Assembly (NCBI GenBank): GCA_019639115.1
Contig: JAHBSM010000004.1
Location: forward strand, 62,001-126,000
Direction: 5' to 3'
Length of the DNA stretch: 64,000 bases
Origin: Acidobacteriota bacterium
GTDB taxonomy: Bacteria; Acidobacteriota; Blastocatellia; Pyrinomonadales; Pyrinomonadaceae
Below, piece after piece: positions 7,769 to 17,064 of this stretch; positions within the stretch are counted from its first letter, which is position 1, and every line of letters begins with the position of its first letter. The translations under genes and the position numbers were made by a program. Under the pieces are notes generated by a model that ran no database searches, had not been told where the DNA came from, and was given only the letters and a program-made list of their open reading frames with translations.

Positions 7769-10096
7769 ATGAGGTCTGTCGCCAGTTCTTTCGTTTTCGC
7801 GGTATTCATTTGCAGCCTGTTCGCAACTGCCTCGGCCCGCACATACGAGCCATATCGGCTGGACTCAGAACCGTCCGTAAGGATCGGGCTCTCGACGAAC
7901 GCGCGTTCGGTTGCGATCACCACGGGCGATACTTCGCTAGTGTCGGTCAGTCCTGACGAGCCCGCCAGGCTGCTTGGCTCGACCCGTGTCAGCGTGTCGA
8001 TACGATCTTACCGTCCGCCGGAAGTCGAGACCTACAGGATCGAATTTCAAAACCTGCCGACGCGCGAGGACGCGGACACAATGGCTCGCGACATACGCGC
8101 TGCCACCGGCGAGACCGCGATCGTAAGCATCGACACCGTTTCGAACACATGGAAGATCTGGGTCGGCAAGTCATCGACCTCAGACATCGAGATCGAAGAA
8201 CTTAAAGCGAGGCTTGCCGACAAGGGATTTGAGGATGCCGTTGTCGCGGTCGAACGCAAGGCTTACATCTCGGCCGAGGCGGTCGCGTTGACTGAACAAC
8301 TTCGATCGACGTCTAACAGCGACGTCCGAAGCCTGGTCAAGCCTACTTCCAATGCTCAGCCGGTCGCAGGTGCGGCGGTCGATCCAAATCTTCGCGAGGT
8401 GCTGGTAAATTCGCCTGCAGGCGGCGCGAATTTCTCATCACTCAAGGCGATCGCTTTCGGGTCGGTGAACGAACGGGCAAATCCTGTCAGGCTCGACGGC
8501 AAAGCATACCGCGGCAAGATCGAGGTGTTCGTGAATTCTCGCGGGACGCTGACAGTCGTTAATGTTGTTCCGCTCGAGGATTACTTGCTCGGTGTAGTGC
8601 CGTCGGAGCTGGGATTGCCGCAGCTCGAAGCACAGAAGGCACAAGCCGTGGCCGCCCGCACATACGCGGTCGCCAATGTCGGCGGATATGCGCGGCAGGG
8701 CTTTGACATGCTGCCGACCGTATCGTCGCAGGTGTATAAAGGCGTGTCGGCCGAAACGCGTATGGGCACGATGGCCGTGCAGCAGACACGAGGTATCGTG
8801 GCGACGTACAACGGCAAACCGATAATGGCCTATTACACGTCAACCTGTGGCGGACGGACCGAAAGCAGCGAGAATATTTTCGGCCACGCAGAGCCGTATC
8901 TGGTCGGTGTGGAGTGCTCGCTCGAGGGAAGGCGCCATTTTGAGCCGTTTCTGATCAAAACTAGCAGAACGCCCGCGAAGGTCCGCGACGACGCCAATCT
9001 CGACCTGGTGCGAAGCGTTTCGTTGCTGGCCGCGAACGGATACTTGCTGCCGGTCGTGCAGATCACGGACGAGTGGTTAGATGACGTACCGACTGAGACA
9101 GAGATGGCGAACTGGTTGGGTAATCTTGCCGCGCGATTCGGCAAACAGCCTGTACAAGTGACGCGCTCGACCGCGATGCCGCTCGAACTCGCACGGGTTA
9201 TCGCTGGTTTCGCCTTTCCGCCGGGGACGGCGGACACGCTTCTGACCGAATCGGATATCAACTACCAGCTTGCTTTCGATGATGCGGCACAGGTGCCTAG
9301 GGAGCAGCGAGCAGACCTGGCTGCGTTGATGCGCGACGGGCTTTTTATGCTCAACTCGGATATGACGCTTCAGCCGGGCCGCCCGTTCACCCGCGGCCGG
9401 ATGATACGATTGATCACGCAAATATACGCTCGAAAGAAATGGACCCCGGAGACACTTACAGGTAAAGCGAAACCTACGACCGATGGGCGGCTTGTGCTTG
9501 CGAGCGGCAAATCCGAACGCCAGGTGACGGTGCGGCCGGATGTGTTCTTATTTCGTGAATTTGGCGGCCGTATGTATCCTGTCCGCGAGGCCGCACTGGT
9601 CGGCGGCGAATCGGTCGCTTACCAACTCGATGCCCTTGGCGCCGTGAAATATCTCGAGATCCGGCCATCTGAATCGCCGACCACGGCCGAGAATATGTCG
9701 CCGTGGGTGCTTTGGAACAAGACGGCCTCGGCTGCGGAGGTGCAGTCCCGTCTGTCGCGATACGTTCGCGGCATCGGCACGCTCTATGATGTGAACGTAA
9801 AGGCAGTCGGCTATTCGCGAAGGCCGATCGAACTCGAGATAATCGGATCGAACGGCATCAGATCGCTTAAAGGCGGCAAGATCCGCTCCGCACTTCGATT
9901 GCCCGAGCAGCTTTTCGTAATGAATAAACGATACAGCGGCTCACAAGTCGTTAGCTACACATTCACAGGCCGAGGCTGGGGCCACGGCGTGGGTATGTGC
10001 CAATACGGCGCGTTCGGGCTCGCAAAGATGGGCGTCAAGTACGACGAGATCATCAAGCATTATTACACCGGCGTAGATCTGACCAAAGCATACTGA
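7769..10096 (+). CDS. exported SpoIID/LytB-domain protein with an N-terminal SPOR-like region
   Basis: The product is about 775 residues and has a Sec signal peptide (hydrophobic residues 5-24, cleavage near ASA). Residues about 85-165 (YRIEFQNLPTREDADTMA and following) resemble a SPOR-type repeat that binds denuded peptidoglycan. The SpoIID domain begins near residue 235: VVPLEDYLLGVVPSEL, AQAVAARTYA and MAYYTSTCGGRTESS are hallmark blocks, and the domain closes at the C-terminus with GWGHGVGMCQYGA. A long insert (about 390-690) splits these blocks and has no family I recognise. SpoIID proteins are lytic transglycosylases acting on peptidoglycan. Here it would be a periplasmic or cell-surface murein enzyme in a non-sporulating Gram-negative. 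ATG 7769 is chosen over 7766 because of the promoter position. Confidence 0.85.
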   Translation: MRSVASSFVFAVFICSLFATASARTYEPYRLDSEPSVRIGLSTNARSVAITTGDTSLVSVSPDEPARLLGSTRVSVSIRSYRPPEVETYRIEFQNLPTREDADTMARDIRAATGETAIVSIDTVSNTWKIWVGKSSTSDIEIEELKARLADKGFEDAVVAVERKAYISAEAVALTEQLRSTSNSDVRSLVKPTSNAQPVAGAAVDPNLREVLVNSPAGGANFSSLKAIAFGSVNERANPVRLDGKAYRGKIEVFVNSRGTLTVVNVVPLEDYLLGVVPSELGLPQLEAQKAQAVAARTYAVANVGGYARQGFDMLPTVSSQVYKGVSAETRMGTMAVQQTRGIVATYNGKPIMAYYTSTCGGRTESSENIFGHAEPYLVGVECSLEGRRHFEPFLIKTSRTPAKVRDDANLDLVRSVSLLAANGYLLPVVQITDEWLDDVPTETEMANWLGNLAARFGKQPVQVTRSTAMPLELARVIAGFAFPPGTADTLLTESDINYQLAFDDAAQVPREQRADLAALMRDGLFMLNSDMTLQPGRPFTRGRMIRLITQIYARKKWTPETLTGKAKPTTDGRLVLASGKSERQVTVRPDVFLFREFGGRMYPVREAALVGGESVAYQLDALGAVKYLEIRPSESPTTAENMSPWVLWNKTASAAEVQSRLSRYVRGIGTLYDVNVKAVGYSRRPIELEIIGSNGIRSLKGGKIRSALRLPEQLFVMNKRYSGSQVVSYTFTGRGWGHGVGMCQYGAFGLAKMGVKYDEIIKHYYTGVDLTKAY

Positions 10097-10156
10097 TCGA
10101 CCGATCCGGGACTCGTCCCCGTCCGCTCTTCGCTCCCGCGGCAACGCAATTTGATG

Positions 10157-10186
10157 TTGACCCGCAAAGGGTAAACATTGTTTAAT
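10157..10186 (+). promoter_or_regulatory. promoter of the propeller-GGDEF gene
   Basis: TTGACC (10157-10162), an 18 bp spacer and TTTAAT (10181-10186) form a good vegetative promoter. The start codon lies 53 bp further on, so unlike several neighbours this gene has a real leader. Confidence 0.6.
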
Positions 10187-10193
10187 AGTAAAG

Positions 10194-10209
10194 ACGCGAG
10201 CTGTCGCGT
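10194..10209 (+). promoter_or_regulatory. operator-like inverted repeat at the transcription start
   Basis: ACGCGA (10194-10199) and TCGCGT (10204-10209) form a perfect six-base inverted repeat with a 4 bp spacer. It sits 7 bp after the -10 box, over the expected transcription start of the GGDEF gene. This is a classic position for a repressor site, though it could also be a small 5' hairpin. Confidence 0.4.
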
Positions 10210-10239
10210 TCCCCGATCTCCGTCTCTCACGTTCGCTCG

Positions 10240-13230
10240 ATGCATTCATCCCGTAAAGTATTGATAGGCTTGAGCCTATGCTGGGTCGTATTACTTGCGA
10301 ACCTCGGCATGGGCCAATACCACTTTGATACCTGGACGACCGACAACGGCCTGCCGCAGAACGGCGTGCGCCGGATCGCGCAATCGCCGGAGGGATATCT
10401 GTGGTTCACCACATTTGACGGTCTGGTCAGGTTCGACGGCGTGACCTTTACGACGTTCAACAAGAGCAATACAAAAGGCATTATCAACAACCGGTTCACC
10501 GATATTTTCATCGGCGACGACGGGACGATGTATGCGACCACGACAGAAGAAGGGGTGCTGACCGTTTATCGCAACGGTGAATTCACATCCTACGACGACC
10601 ATGTTGTGCCCGGCCGATACATATTCTCGATGGAGCAGGGGCCCGATGGCGAGATGCGGTTCCTGAGCGAGAATGACGACCGAAAAGGCCGGAACTGGTA
10701 TCGCTTTGTCGATGGAAGGTTCGAGCTGATCGGCCCTCCGGCCCCGCCGAACAGCGGCCGCATCATACAAGGCATTCATGGCGCGACGTGGCGTATAGAC
10801 AAGGAATCAGTGACGCAGACGGTGGATGGCAAGGACACCGTGTACCCGATCCCGCTTGCTCATTTGTCGTTGGACGTGAATGCATTCGTGGATAGCAGCG
10901 GCGCACTCTGGCTCAGCGAGAGAACTGTCATTCGGCTAAAAGACGGGAAGGTGCGCACCTTCAGCGAAGCCGACGGTCTGCCGGAGAACTCGTACTACCA
11001 CTCGTTCTGGGAGGAGAAGGACGGCAGCGTCTGGTTCTCGAGCGGCGGCAATTCGTCGATCAGTATCGGGCTCGTTCAGATGGTCGGCGACCAAGTGATC
11101 ATCTGGGGATCTGAGTTCGGACTCAACTGTTCGATGATCAACAAGGTATTTGTCGATCGGGAAGGCACACCGTGGCTTGCGACGGACCGAGGCCTGGTCA
11201 GACGGCGAAAGCAGATAATCGAAAGCTACTCGAAGGCGGACGGCATAGACCACAACGAGATCTATCCGCTACTAAAGGCACGCGACGGCACGATCTGGAT
11301 CGGTTCGACCCGCGGGCTGACCACATATCGCGGCGGGCGGTTCGAGGCGTTATTACTGACGTCCGCGCCCGGTACGGAGCCGAAAGCTCAGTGGCGCAAC
11401 GGGCGCGCATTCGTACAATCGCTTTGGGAAGCGCCGGACGGATCGATCTGGGTCGGATTGAGCGGCGGCATTTACGTCGTGCGTGACAAAGTAGCGAGTG
11501 TCATCTACGAAGGCGCGCATGTTTATGCGATCGACGGCGACCAGAACGGGAATGTCTGGGCCGCCACCTCGCGCGGTATTTACCGATTTGAGGGAGAGAA
11601 GGTCGCGAGTCATTACACGTTCGCCGACGGGCTCCCGAGCGAGAACGTAACGACGATCTTTCGCGACTCCAAAGGCACACTCTGGTTCGGCAGCTTTGGC
11701 GGACTCTCGCGGTTCGAAGACGGCCGTTTTACGAATCTGACGGTCGATGACGGGCTGGCAGGCAACTACGTGAGGTCGATCTACGAGGATGCCGACGGGA
11801 CGCTCTGGATCGGGACCTACGATCAGGGAATGAGCCGGTACAAGGACGGCAAGTTCTTTAGCTACAATATTCAGAACGGGCTCTACAACAATGGCGTCTT
11901 TGCGATACGCGAAGACGGCCGCGGCGATCTCTGGATAAGCTCCAATCGAGGCATCTACCGCGTCAATCGACGCGAACTCAACGACCTTGCCGATGGACGC
12001 ATAGGCAAGGTGAACAGCATAGGCTACGGCAAAGAGGACGGCATGCTCTCGACCGAATGCAACGGCGGCCGGCAGCCGGCAAGCCTGGTGGATGATGCGG
12101 GCCGGTTCTGGTTCCCGACGCAGGACGGCGTTGCGATCGTCGATCCGCAGGCCGAGACCAGCAATCCGTTCCCGCCTACGGTCATCGTCGAGAACATCTA
12201 TGCCGACCGCGAAGCCGTGCCATTTGGTGCCGGTGCCGATCTGCGGCCCGGTATCAACAGTCTCGAGATCAAATACACAGGCGTCAGCCTGATCAAATCG
12301 AGCCAGATCAAATTCCAATACATGCTCGAAGGGCGAGACACCGACTGGGTCGATGCAGGCACCAGGCGCACCGCGTATTACACATATCTGCCGCCGGGTG
12401 AGTATACATTTCGGGTGCGTGCGGCGAACAGCGACGGCGTATGGAACGAAAAGGGAACGGCCGTAAAGCTGACGGCGATCCCGTACTTTTACCAGACGCG
12501 GACATTTGCGTTGGTCGTCGTCGGCGTGAGCGCTCTCGTGCTGCTGCTGATCTGGAAGATAAGCATCTATCAACTCAAGGCTCGCGAGCGAAAGCTCACT
12601 CGGCTCGTCGAGGAGCGGACCGCAAAGCTTGCGGAAGCCAACCGAGTACTGCAGGACCTCGCAAACTCGGATGGACTGACGATGGTCGGCAACAGAAGGC
12701 GTTTCGAGAGTTTTCTAACCGATGAATGGCACCGCGCAGTCAGGTTCAAGACGCCTATCTCGCTGTTGTTGTTGGATATTGACCACTTCAAACTCTACAA
12801 CGATGGATACGGCCACCAGACGGGCGACGAGTGTCTGCAGGTCGTCGCGGGTGCGATGCGTGCCGTCGTCAAACGACCGACCGACCTGGTGGCGCGGTTT
12901 GGCGGAGAAGAATTTGCAATAGTACTCGGAGGGACCGATGCCGCCGGTGCGCGCATCATTGCGGAACAAGTGGTCCACGCGATCCGTTCGCTTAGCCTGC
13001 CGCATAGATTCTCGCCGACGAGTTCGGTTCTGACCGTGAGCGTTGGGATCGCGACGATGTTGCCGAGCCTTGACGATTCGCAGATCGGTCTAGTCCGTGA
13101 CGCCGACCGCGCGTTGTATAAAGCCAAGGCCGACGGCCGCGACAGAATAGAACAAAAAGGCGCGACAGCGTTTGACGATATACCTATGCCGCTGATCATC
13201 AGCGACCAGCCCGGATCGCACGCGAACTGA
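10240..13230 (+). CDS. membrane sensor diguanylate cyclase: two-component-type beta-propeller + Y_Y_Y + GGDEF
   Basis: The 996-residue protein starts with a signal/anchor segment. About 14 propeller blades of the reg_prop type follow (repeated DGTLWIGT, GLSRF motifs, residues about 28-640), forming an extracytoplasmic ligand-binding sensor. A Y_Y_Y domain (about 670-745; YTYLPPGEYTFRVRAAN), one transmembrane helix (about 755-775), a short coiled coil and a C-terminal GGDEF domain complete it. The catalytic signature is GGEEF at 888-892, and an inhibitory RxxD site (R879-D882) precedes it by exactly five residues, so product inhibition by c-di-GMP is expected. In the better known Bacteroides proteins this sensor is fused to a histidine kinase; here the output is c-di-GMP synthesis. 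The ligand is unknown, and a polysaccharide breakdown product is only a guess. Confidence 0.93.
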   Translation: MHSSRKVLIGLSLCWVVLLANLGMGQYHFDTWTTDNGLPQNGVRRIAQSPEGYLWFTTFDGLVRFDGVTFTTFNKSNTKGIINNRFTDIFIGDDGTMYATTTEEGVLTVYRNGEFTSYDDHVVPGRYIFSMEQGPDGEMRFLSENDDRKGRNWYRFVDGRFELIGPPAPPNSGRIIQGIHGATWRIDKESVTQTVDGKDTVYPIPLAHLSLDVNAFVDSSGALWLSERTVIRLKDGKVRTFSEADGLPENSYYHSFWEEKDGSVWFSSGGNSSISIGLVQMVGDQVIIWGSEFGLNCSMINKVFVDREGTPWLATDRGLVRRRKQIIESYSKADGIDHNEIYPLLKARDGTIWIGSTRGLTTYRGGRFEALLLTSAPGTEPKAQWRNGRAFVQSLWEAPDGSIWVGLSGGIYVVRDKVASVIYEGAHVYAIDGDQNGNVWAATSRGIYRFEGEKVASHYTFADGLPSENVTTIFRDSKGTLWFGSFGGLSRFEDGRFTNLTVDDGLAGNYVRSIYEDADGTLWIGTYDQGMSRYKDGKFFSYNIQNGLYNNGVFAIREDGRGDLWISSNRGIYRVNRRELNDLADGRIGKVNSIGYGKEDGMLSTECNGGRQPASLVDDAGRFWFPTQDGVAIVDPQAETSNPFPPTVIVENIYADREAVPFGAGADLRPGINSLEIKYTGVSLIKSSQIKFQYMLEGRDTDWVDAGTRRTAYYTYLPPGEYTFRVRAANSDGVWNEKGTAVKLTAIPYFYQTRTFALVVVGVSALVLLLIWKISIYQLKARERKLTRLVEERTAKLAEANRVLQDLANSDGLTMVGNRRRFESFLTDEWHRAVRFKTPISLLLLDIDHFKLYNDGYGHQTGDECLQVVAGAMRAVVKRPTDLVARFGGEEFAIVLGGTDAAGARIIAEQVVHAIRSLSLPHRFSPTSSVLTVSVGIATMLPSLDDSQIGLVRDADRALYKAKADGRDRIEQKGATAFDDIPMPLIISDQPGSHAN

Positions 13231-13254
13231 TCGGCGTATCCCCGGCCGGTGTTG

Positions 13255-13263
13255 TGCTAAAAT
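13255..13263 (+). promoter_or_regulatory. extended -10 box before the restriction-endonuclease-like gene
   Basis: TGC plus TAAAAT (13258-13263) lies 8 bp before the ATG at 13272, with no Shine-Dalgarno sequence between. This predicts a leaderless or nearly leaderless mRNA and supports that ATG as the true start. Confidence 0.55.
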
Positions 13264-13271
13264 CCGCAGGC

Positions 13272-14105
13272 ATGAACATAGATCTTAGAGGCCTGCGTAC
13301 TGCGCTGCTGCTACTGTTGGTGTTGGCCTGGGCCGCAGGCGTGTGTCCTGCGCAGGCGCCGGGCACGGCAAAGGCGGCTGAGAAGGGCTCGCAGACTGCA
13401 AAAGGCGGCTTTAAGAACGAAGACGAGATCCGCGATAAGTTCAATAACTGGCAGGATGACCCGGACGCACGTAAATGGCTGGAAACAATGGGTTTCAGGC
13501 TCGAGGATGTCATCGAGGTAGCGGCCCGCAAGCCCCACGGAGAGAAATCGGACGTTGACGTCGTTGTAAGAACGAAGACGGGCGAACGCAAAGAAGGCAT
13601 CTCCATCAAGCTCGTTTCGAGCCCGACCGGATTCAATCAGATAGATAAACGCTGGCTAGCGACCTATGTCAGGATGTGGAAGATCCCGACTGAGGCTGAG
13701 GCCGCACTAAAGCTTTTCCTTGGCGAGGTCCCGCCCGTAAAGCCGGGCCGGGCAGCCGATAGGATGTTCCTGACGGAATTGGATGAGGAGCAGCGTCGTG
13801 CTGTGATCGAGTTTTTTACGGCGAACAAGGATCGGATACTTCGCGATCTATTTCGCGGTGACGGGCCGCATGCGGCCACATGGTTCATGGTTGCACAGAA
13901 AGGCGGCGAAACCACGCGCTGGGTGCTTGTCCGCGACGAAGATGCCATACGATTCTTTGGCGAAGGAAAGATCGAGATCACCAGGGGCGGCAATCTTAAG
14001 ATCGGCCGGGTCACGATGCAGCGTAAAGGCGGCGACGGAGGCCGCGAAACGGCACGAATGCTGCAGTTCAAGATAAACCCGGCATTGCTTTTTGACGCGA
14101 AATGA
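13272..14105 (+). CDS. exported protein resembling a type II restriction endonuclease
   Basis: The 277-residue product starts with a textbook Sec signal peptide: Arg residues, then ALLLLLVLAWAAG, then AQA. After a short Ala/Lys linker (to about residue 45) comes a globular domain. In it, KSDVDVVV followed by EGISIKL fits the D-(X)n-(E/S)xK core of PD-(D/E)xK nucleases. The later blocks GFNQIDKRW, RMFLTELDEEQ and the C-terminal QRKGGDGGRETARMLQFKIN look to me like those of type II restriction endonucleases. I cannot name the subfamily, and no methyltransferase gene is adjacent. No Met lies between the signal peptide and the nuclease-like core, so a cytosolic form would need an unusual internal start. 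The stop codon overlaps the start of a 29-residue membrane peptide (ATGA). Confidence is high for export and moderate for the nuclease kinship. Confidence 0.65.
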   Translation: MNIDLRGLRTALLLLLVLAWAAGVCPAQAPGTAKAAEKGSQTAKGGFKNEDEIRDKFNNWQDDPDARKWLETMGFRLEDVIEVAARKPHGEKSDVDVVVRTKTGERKEGISIKLVSSPTGFNQIDKRWLATYVRMWKIPTEAEAALKLFLGEVPPVKPGRAADRMFLTELDEEQRRAVIEFFTANKDRILRDLFRGDGPHAATWFMVAQKGGETTRWVLVRDEDAIRFFGEGKIEITRGGNLKIGRVTMQRKGGDGGRETARMLQFKINPALLFDAK

Positions 14106-14191
14106 ACCTCTCGCGCCGACAAGCTATCGGAGCGGCCATAATGGCGGCGTTGATATTGGCTATTGCCGTCCTGCGTTGGCTGGCCGAATGA
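14102..14191 (+). CDS. 29-residue single-pass membrane peptide, translationally coupled
   Basis: An ATG at 14102 overlaps the stop of the upstream gene (ATGA) and opens a 29-codon frame ending in TGA at 14189-14191. The peptide begins MNLSRRQ (positive, cytosolic) and continues with about 18 hydrophobic residues (AIGAAIMAALILAIAVL), then RWLAE. This is a convincing N-in transmembrane helix. The four-base overlap implies coupled translation with the exported nuclease-like protein, so a partner, anchor or immunity role is possible. No homologue is known to me and the gene is below usual annotation cut-offs. Confidence 0.5.
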   Translation: MNLSRRQAIGAAIMAALILAIAVLRWLAE

Positions 14192-14195
14192 CGCG

Positions 14196-14627
14196 TCAGG
14201 CTGCCGACTCGAGCACGGCGTCCATAGTGATCTCGGCGTTCAAGACCTTTGAGACCGGACAGCCTGCCTTTGCATTATTAGCAGCGGTCATAAACACATC
14301 CTCGTCGGCTCCGGGTACACTTGCCGCGACATCGAGATGCACCTTGGTGATCGCAAATCCGGTTTCGAGTTTCTCCAATCTTACCGAAGCGGTCGTCCGG
14401 ATATAGTCGGGCGTGAAGCCGGCATTGGTCAACTGACCCGACAGTGCCATCGAGTAGCAGCCTGCGTGAGCGGCAGCGATCAGCTCTTCGGGATTTGTCC
14501 CGACGCCGTCCTCGAATCGTGTGCTGAAAGAATATTGCGTATCGGTGAGTACGCCGCTTTCGGTCGAGATCGCCCCTTTGCCTTCGCGTATGGTCCCGTT
14601 CCACTCTGCAGATGCTTTTCTTAACAT
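14196..14627 (-). CDS. OsmC/Ohr-family peroxiredoxin-like protein
   Basis: The 143-residue protein has the OsmC subfamily pattern [18 protein letters not shown] at the N-terminus. The two redox cysteines are visible in [10 protein letters not shown] (about residue 56) and KAGCPVSK (about residue 120), the thiols that reduce organic hydroperoxides. It is cytosolic, of normal length, and has a GGAGG ribosome binding site seven bases before the ATG. It is convergent with the 29-residue membrane peptide gene, with only 4 bp between them, and it lies 58 bp downstream of the GH92 gene. Confidence 0.93.
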   Translation of the reverse strand: MLRKASAEWNGTIREGKGAISTESGVLTDTQYSFSTRFEDGVGTNPEELIAAAHAGCYSMALSGQLTNAGFTPDYIRTTASVRLEKLETGFAITKVHLDVAASVPGADEDVFMTAANNAKAGCPVSKVLNAEITMDAVLESAA

Positions 14628-14685
14628 TTTGCGCCTCCGGATATATTCATCGGTATTGAAAGTCTATCATGCAGACCGGTTAAGT

Positions 14686-16977
14686 TCATGGGTGCCGATC
14701 ACTCATCTGAAAAACGAGCTTGCCGCCGGACGCGATGTCGGAGTAGGTCAAGTATCGCCGGTCAAGCTCGCGGCCATTCAGCGTGACGCGTGACGCATAT
14801 ACGTTATCCTCACTCTGATCGCGGGCCTCGATGGTCAATGTTCGGCCGTTCTCCAATCTCAGCACCGCCGTTTTGACGATGGGGCTGCCGATCGCGTATT
14901 GGCCCGAAGCAGGTGCGACCGGATAGAACCCGAGCGCCGAGAACAGATACCAAGCCGACATCTGGCCGCAGTCGTCATTACCGCCGAGTCCGTCGGGCGT
15001 AGGTCTGTATTGGTGTTTGAGTATCATGCGGACGCGTTCCTGCGTTTTCCAGGGAGCGTCGGTCCAGTTGTAGAGGTATGCGACGTGATGTGCCGGTTCG
15101 TTGCCATGGATGTAGCCGCCGATTATGCCGTCGCGCGTTATGTCTTCAGTTTCAGCAAAGAATTCATCCGGCAGGTGCATTGTAAAAAGCTCGTCGAGAT
15201 GCGCGGCAAACTTTTGCCTTCCGCCCATCTTCTCGATCATCGACGGCACGTCGTGCGGCACGTAGAGGCTATAATTCCACGCGTTCCCTTCAATAAATCC
15301 CTGGCCCTCGGTCTTGAGCGGGTCGAACTCGGCGTAGAACCTGCCGTTAGAATCCTTTGGCCGCATAAAGCCCGTCGAGTCGTCAAATAGGTTGCGCCAG
15401 TTACCGCTTCGTTTTATGAATTCGTCGTAGATGTCCTGTCTGCCCAGCTTTTTTGCGGCCTGAGCGATCGCCCAATCATCGTATGCGTATTCGAGCGTCT
15501 TCGAGACGGACGAGCTGTTCCGATCCTCGGGTACGTAACCTAGCGACATATACCATTCGAGGCCGTCGTAGTACTTGGTGCGGGCCGTTCGTGCCGAAGA
15601 TTCAAGCGCTCTTATCGCTTCCGGACCAGTGAGATTGCCCGTCACGATCGCGTCGGCGACGACTGAGACGCTGTGGTAGCCGATCATGCACCAATTCTCG
15701 TTCGCATAATGCGACCACACCGGCAGCATTTTGTGCACGCTCTGATCGTAATGCGCCTGCATCGAGCGGATCATGTCGCGGTTGCGTGTCGGCTCGATGA
15801 TGTTCAGCAGCGGGTGGAGAGCCCGGTATGTGTCCCAGAGTGAAAATGTAGTGTAATTTGTAAAGCCGGCCGCCGAGTGCGTGTTCTGGTCGAGACCTCT
15901 ATAACTTCGGTCAATGTCCATATAGACCGTAGGCGAGAGCATCGCGTGATAAAGAGCCGTGTAGAAATTGGTCATTTCACCTTCGTCCAGCGTGGTCACG
16001 GCGACCTTGCTCAACTCTTTGTTCCACTGGCTCTGTGCTTCGTTTCGGACGCGTTCAAAATTCCAGTCTGGGATCTCTGCTCTGAGATTTGCCATAGCTC
16101 CAGCGGTTGAGACCGGCGAGACGGCAAATTTTATCTTGATCTTCTCGTCCTTGGCGGTTTTGAAATCAAAGTGCGCTCGGATCTGTTTCCCAGCGATCTC
16201 GGGGAAGTTCTTTGTCTGGTCGAATTTTCGCCAAAATCCTTTGTAATCCTGTCTGCCGAACTCCTTAAAGCCGTAGCTGACGAACGGCTTTGAGAATTCC
16301 ATCGCGAAATAGACCGTTCGCGTGCGCGCCCAGCCATTCGTCTGGCGATAGCCGACGACGGTGTGATCGTTCTCGACTCGAGCGAAGGTCCAGACGTTCT
16401 TGTCCGCGTAATCATAGATGCCGTGCATCAGGTCGAGAATGATGTGCGAGTCATTCGAAGCAGGGAAGGTGTATTGGTGAAAACCAACCCGCGTCGTCGC
16501 CGTCATCTCCGCGAGAATGTTGTCGTCGTCGAGCTTTACTTTGTAGTAGCCGGCCTCAGCCACTTCATTCTCGTGCGAGAATGCCGAACGAAAGCCGCTT
16601 GCGGCGTCACCTTTTGCTCCCGGCTCGAGCTGCAATGGTCCGACGGTCGGCATTATTAGGAAATCGCCAAGGTCCGAGTGGCCGGTCCCGCTGAAATGCG
16701 TATGCGAGAACCCGACGATCTCTGTATCGTCATACTGATAACCGGCGCAATACTTGTACGCGTCTTTGTTGTATTTCCCGCCGATGTTGTGCGGCTGCTG
16801 ATCAGTGTCAGGCGAAAGCTGGACCGACCCGAAAGGCACCGTTGCTCCGGGATATGTATGTCCCATCCGCTGCGTTCCGATGAGCGGGTTGACGTATTTG
16901 ACGTAGTTTGCGGCCGTTTGGGCGGCGGAATTCGATAACAGGGCCAGGATGAATACGGTTGCGGCGGTTGTTCTCAT
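14686..16977 (-). CDS. exported GH92 family alpha-mannosidase
   Basis: The 763-residue protein has a signal peptide (residues 1-19, cleavage after SAA or nearby). The glycoside hydrolase family 92 architecture follows: an N-terminal beta-sandwich beginning [23 protein letters not shown] and a C-terminal (alpha/alpha)6 barrel. Conserved active-site blocks are [13 protein letters not shown], which carries the proposed acid Glu, and [24 protein letters not shown], whose Asp pair is the proposed base in a calcium-dependent inverting mechanism. GH92 enzymes remove alpha-linked mannose, often alpha-1,2, from glycans. No transporter or second glycosidase is adjacent, so it may act on host or fungal mannoglycans taken as nutrients; that is inference. 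Confidence 0.93.
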   Translation of the reverse strand: MRTTAATVFILALLSNSAAQTAANYVKYVNPLIGTQRMGHTYPGATVPFGSVQLSPDTDQQPHNIGGKYNKDAYKYCAGYQYDDTEIVGFSHTHFSGTGHSDLGDFLIMPTVGPLQLEPGAKGDAASGFRSAFSHENEVAEAGYYKVKLDDDNILAEMTATTRVGFHQYTFPASNDSHIILDLMHGIYDYADKNVWTFARVENDHTVVGYRQTNGWARTRTVYFAMEFSKPFVSYGFKEFGRQDYKGFWRKFDQTKNFPEIAGKQIRAHFDFKTAKDEKIKIKFAVSPVSTAGAMANLRAEIPDWNFERVRNEAQSQWNKELSKVAVTTLDEGEMTNFYTALYHAMLSPTVYMDIDRSYRGLDQNTHSAAGFTNYTTFSLWDTYRALHPLLNIIEPTRNRDMIRSMQAHYDQSVHKMLPVWSHYANENWCMIGYHSVSVVADAIVTGNLTGPEAIRALESSARTARTKYYDGLEWYMSLGYVPEDRNSSSVSKTLEYAYDDWAIAQAAKKLGRQDIYDEFIKRSGNWRNLFDDSTGFMRPKDSNGRFYAEFDPLKTEGQGFIEGNAWNYSLYVPHDVPSMIEKMGGRQKFAAHLDELFTMHLPDEFFAETEDITRDGIIGGYIHGNEPAHHVAYLYNWTDAPWKTQERVRMILKHQYRPTPDGLGGNDDCGQMSAWYLFSALGFYPVAPASGQYAIGSPIVKTAVLRLENGRTLTIEARDQSEDNVYASRVTLNGRELDRRYLTYSDIASGGKLVFQMSDRHP

Positions 16978-17000
16978 TGGTCTTGAAAAAACAGCCGAAA

Positions 17001-17016
17001 GCTATTAGCCAATAGC
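17001..17016. repeat. short perfect inverted repeat upstream of miaA
   Basis: GCTATT (17001-17006) and AATAGC (17011-17016) are perfect inverted arms around AGCC. They lie in the 87 bp divergent gap between the GH92 gene and miaA, close to a TAAAAT sequence at 17030-17035 that may be the miaA -10 box. This could be an operator; there is no other evidence. Confidence 0.3.
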
Positions 17017-17064
17017 AGTAGGCTGAATCTAAAATCTTGAATTCGAGTATCGTACCAATGATAT

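Noticed and set aside
7989..9261. Several 60-140 codon minus-strand frames within the SpoIID gene
   Set aside because: They are shadows of high-GC coding sequence with no supporting signals.
11353..12573. Long (406-codon) open frame on the minus strand inside the propeller-GGDEF gene
   Set aside because: It is the antisense shadow of repeated propeller blades; no ribosome binding site, no domain and a composition typical of shadow frames.
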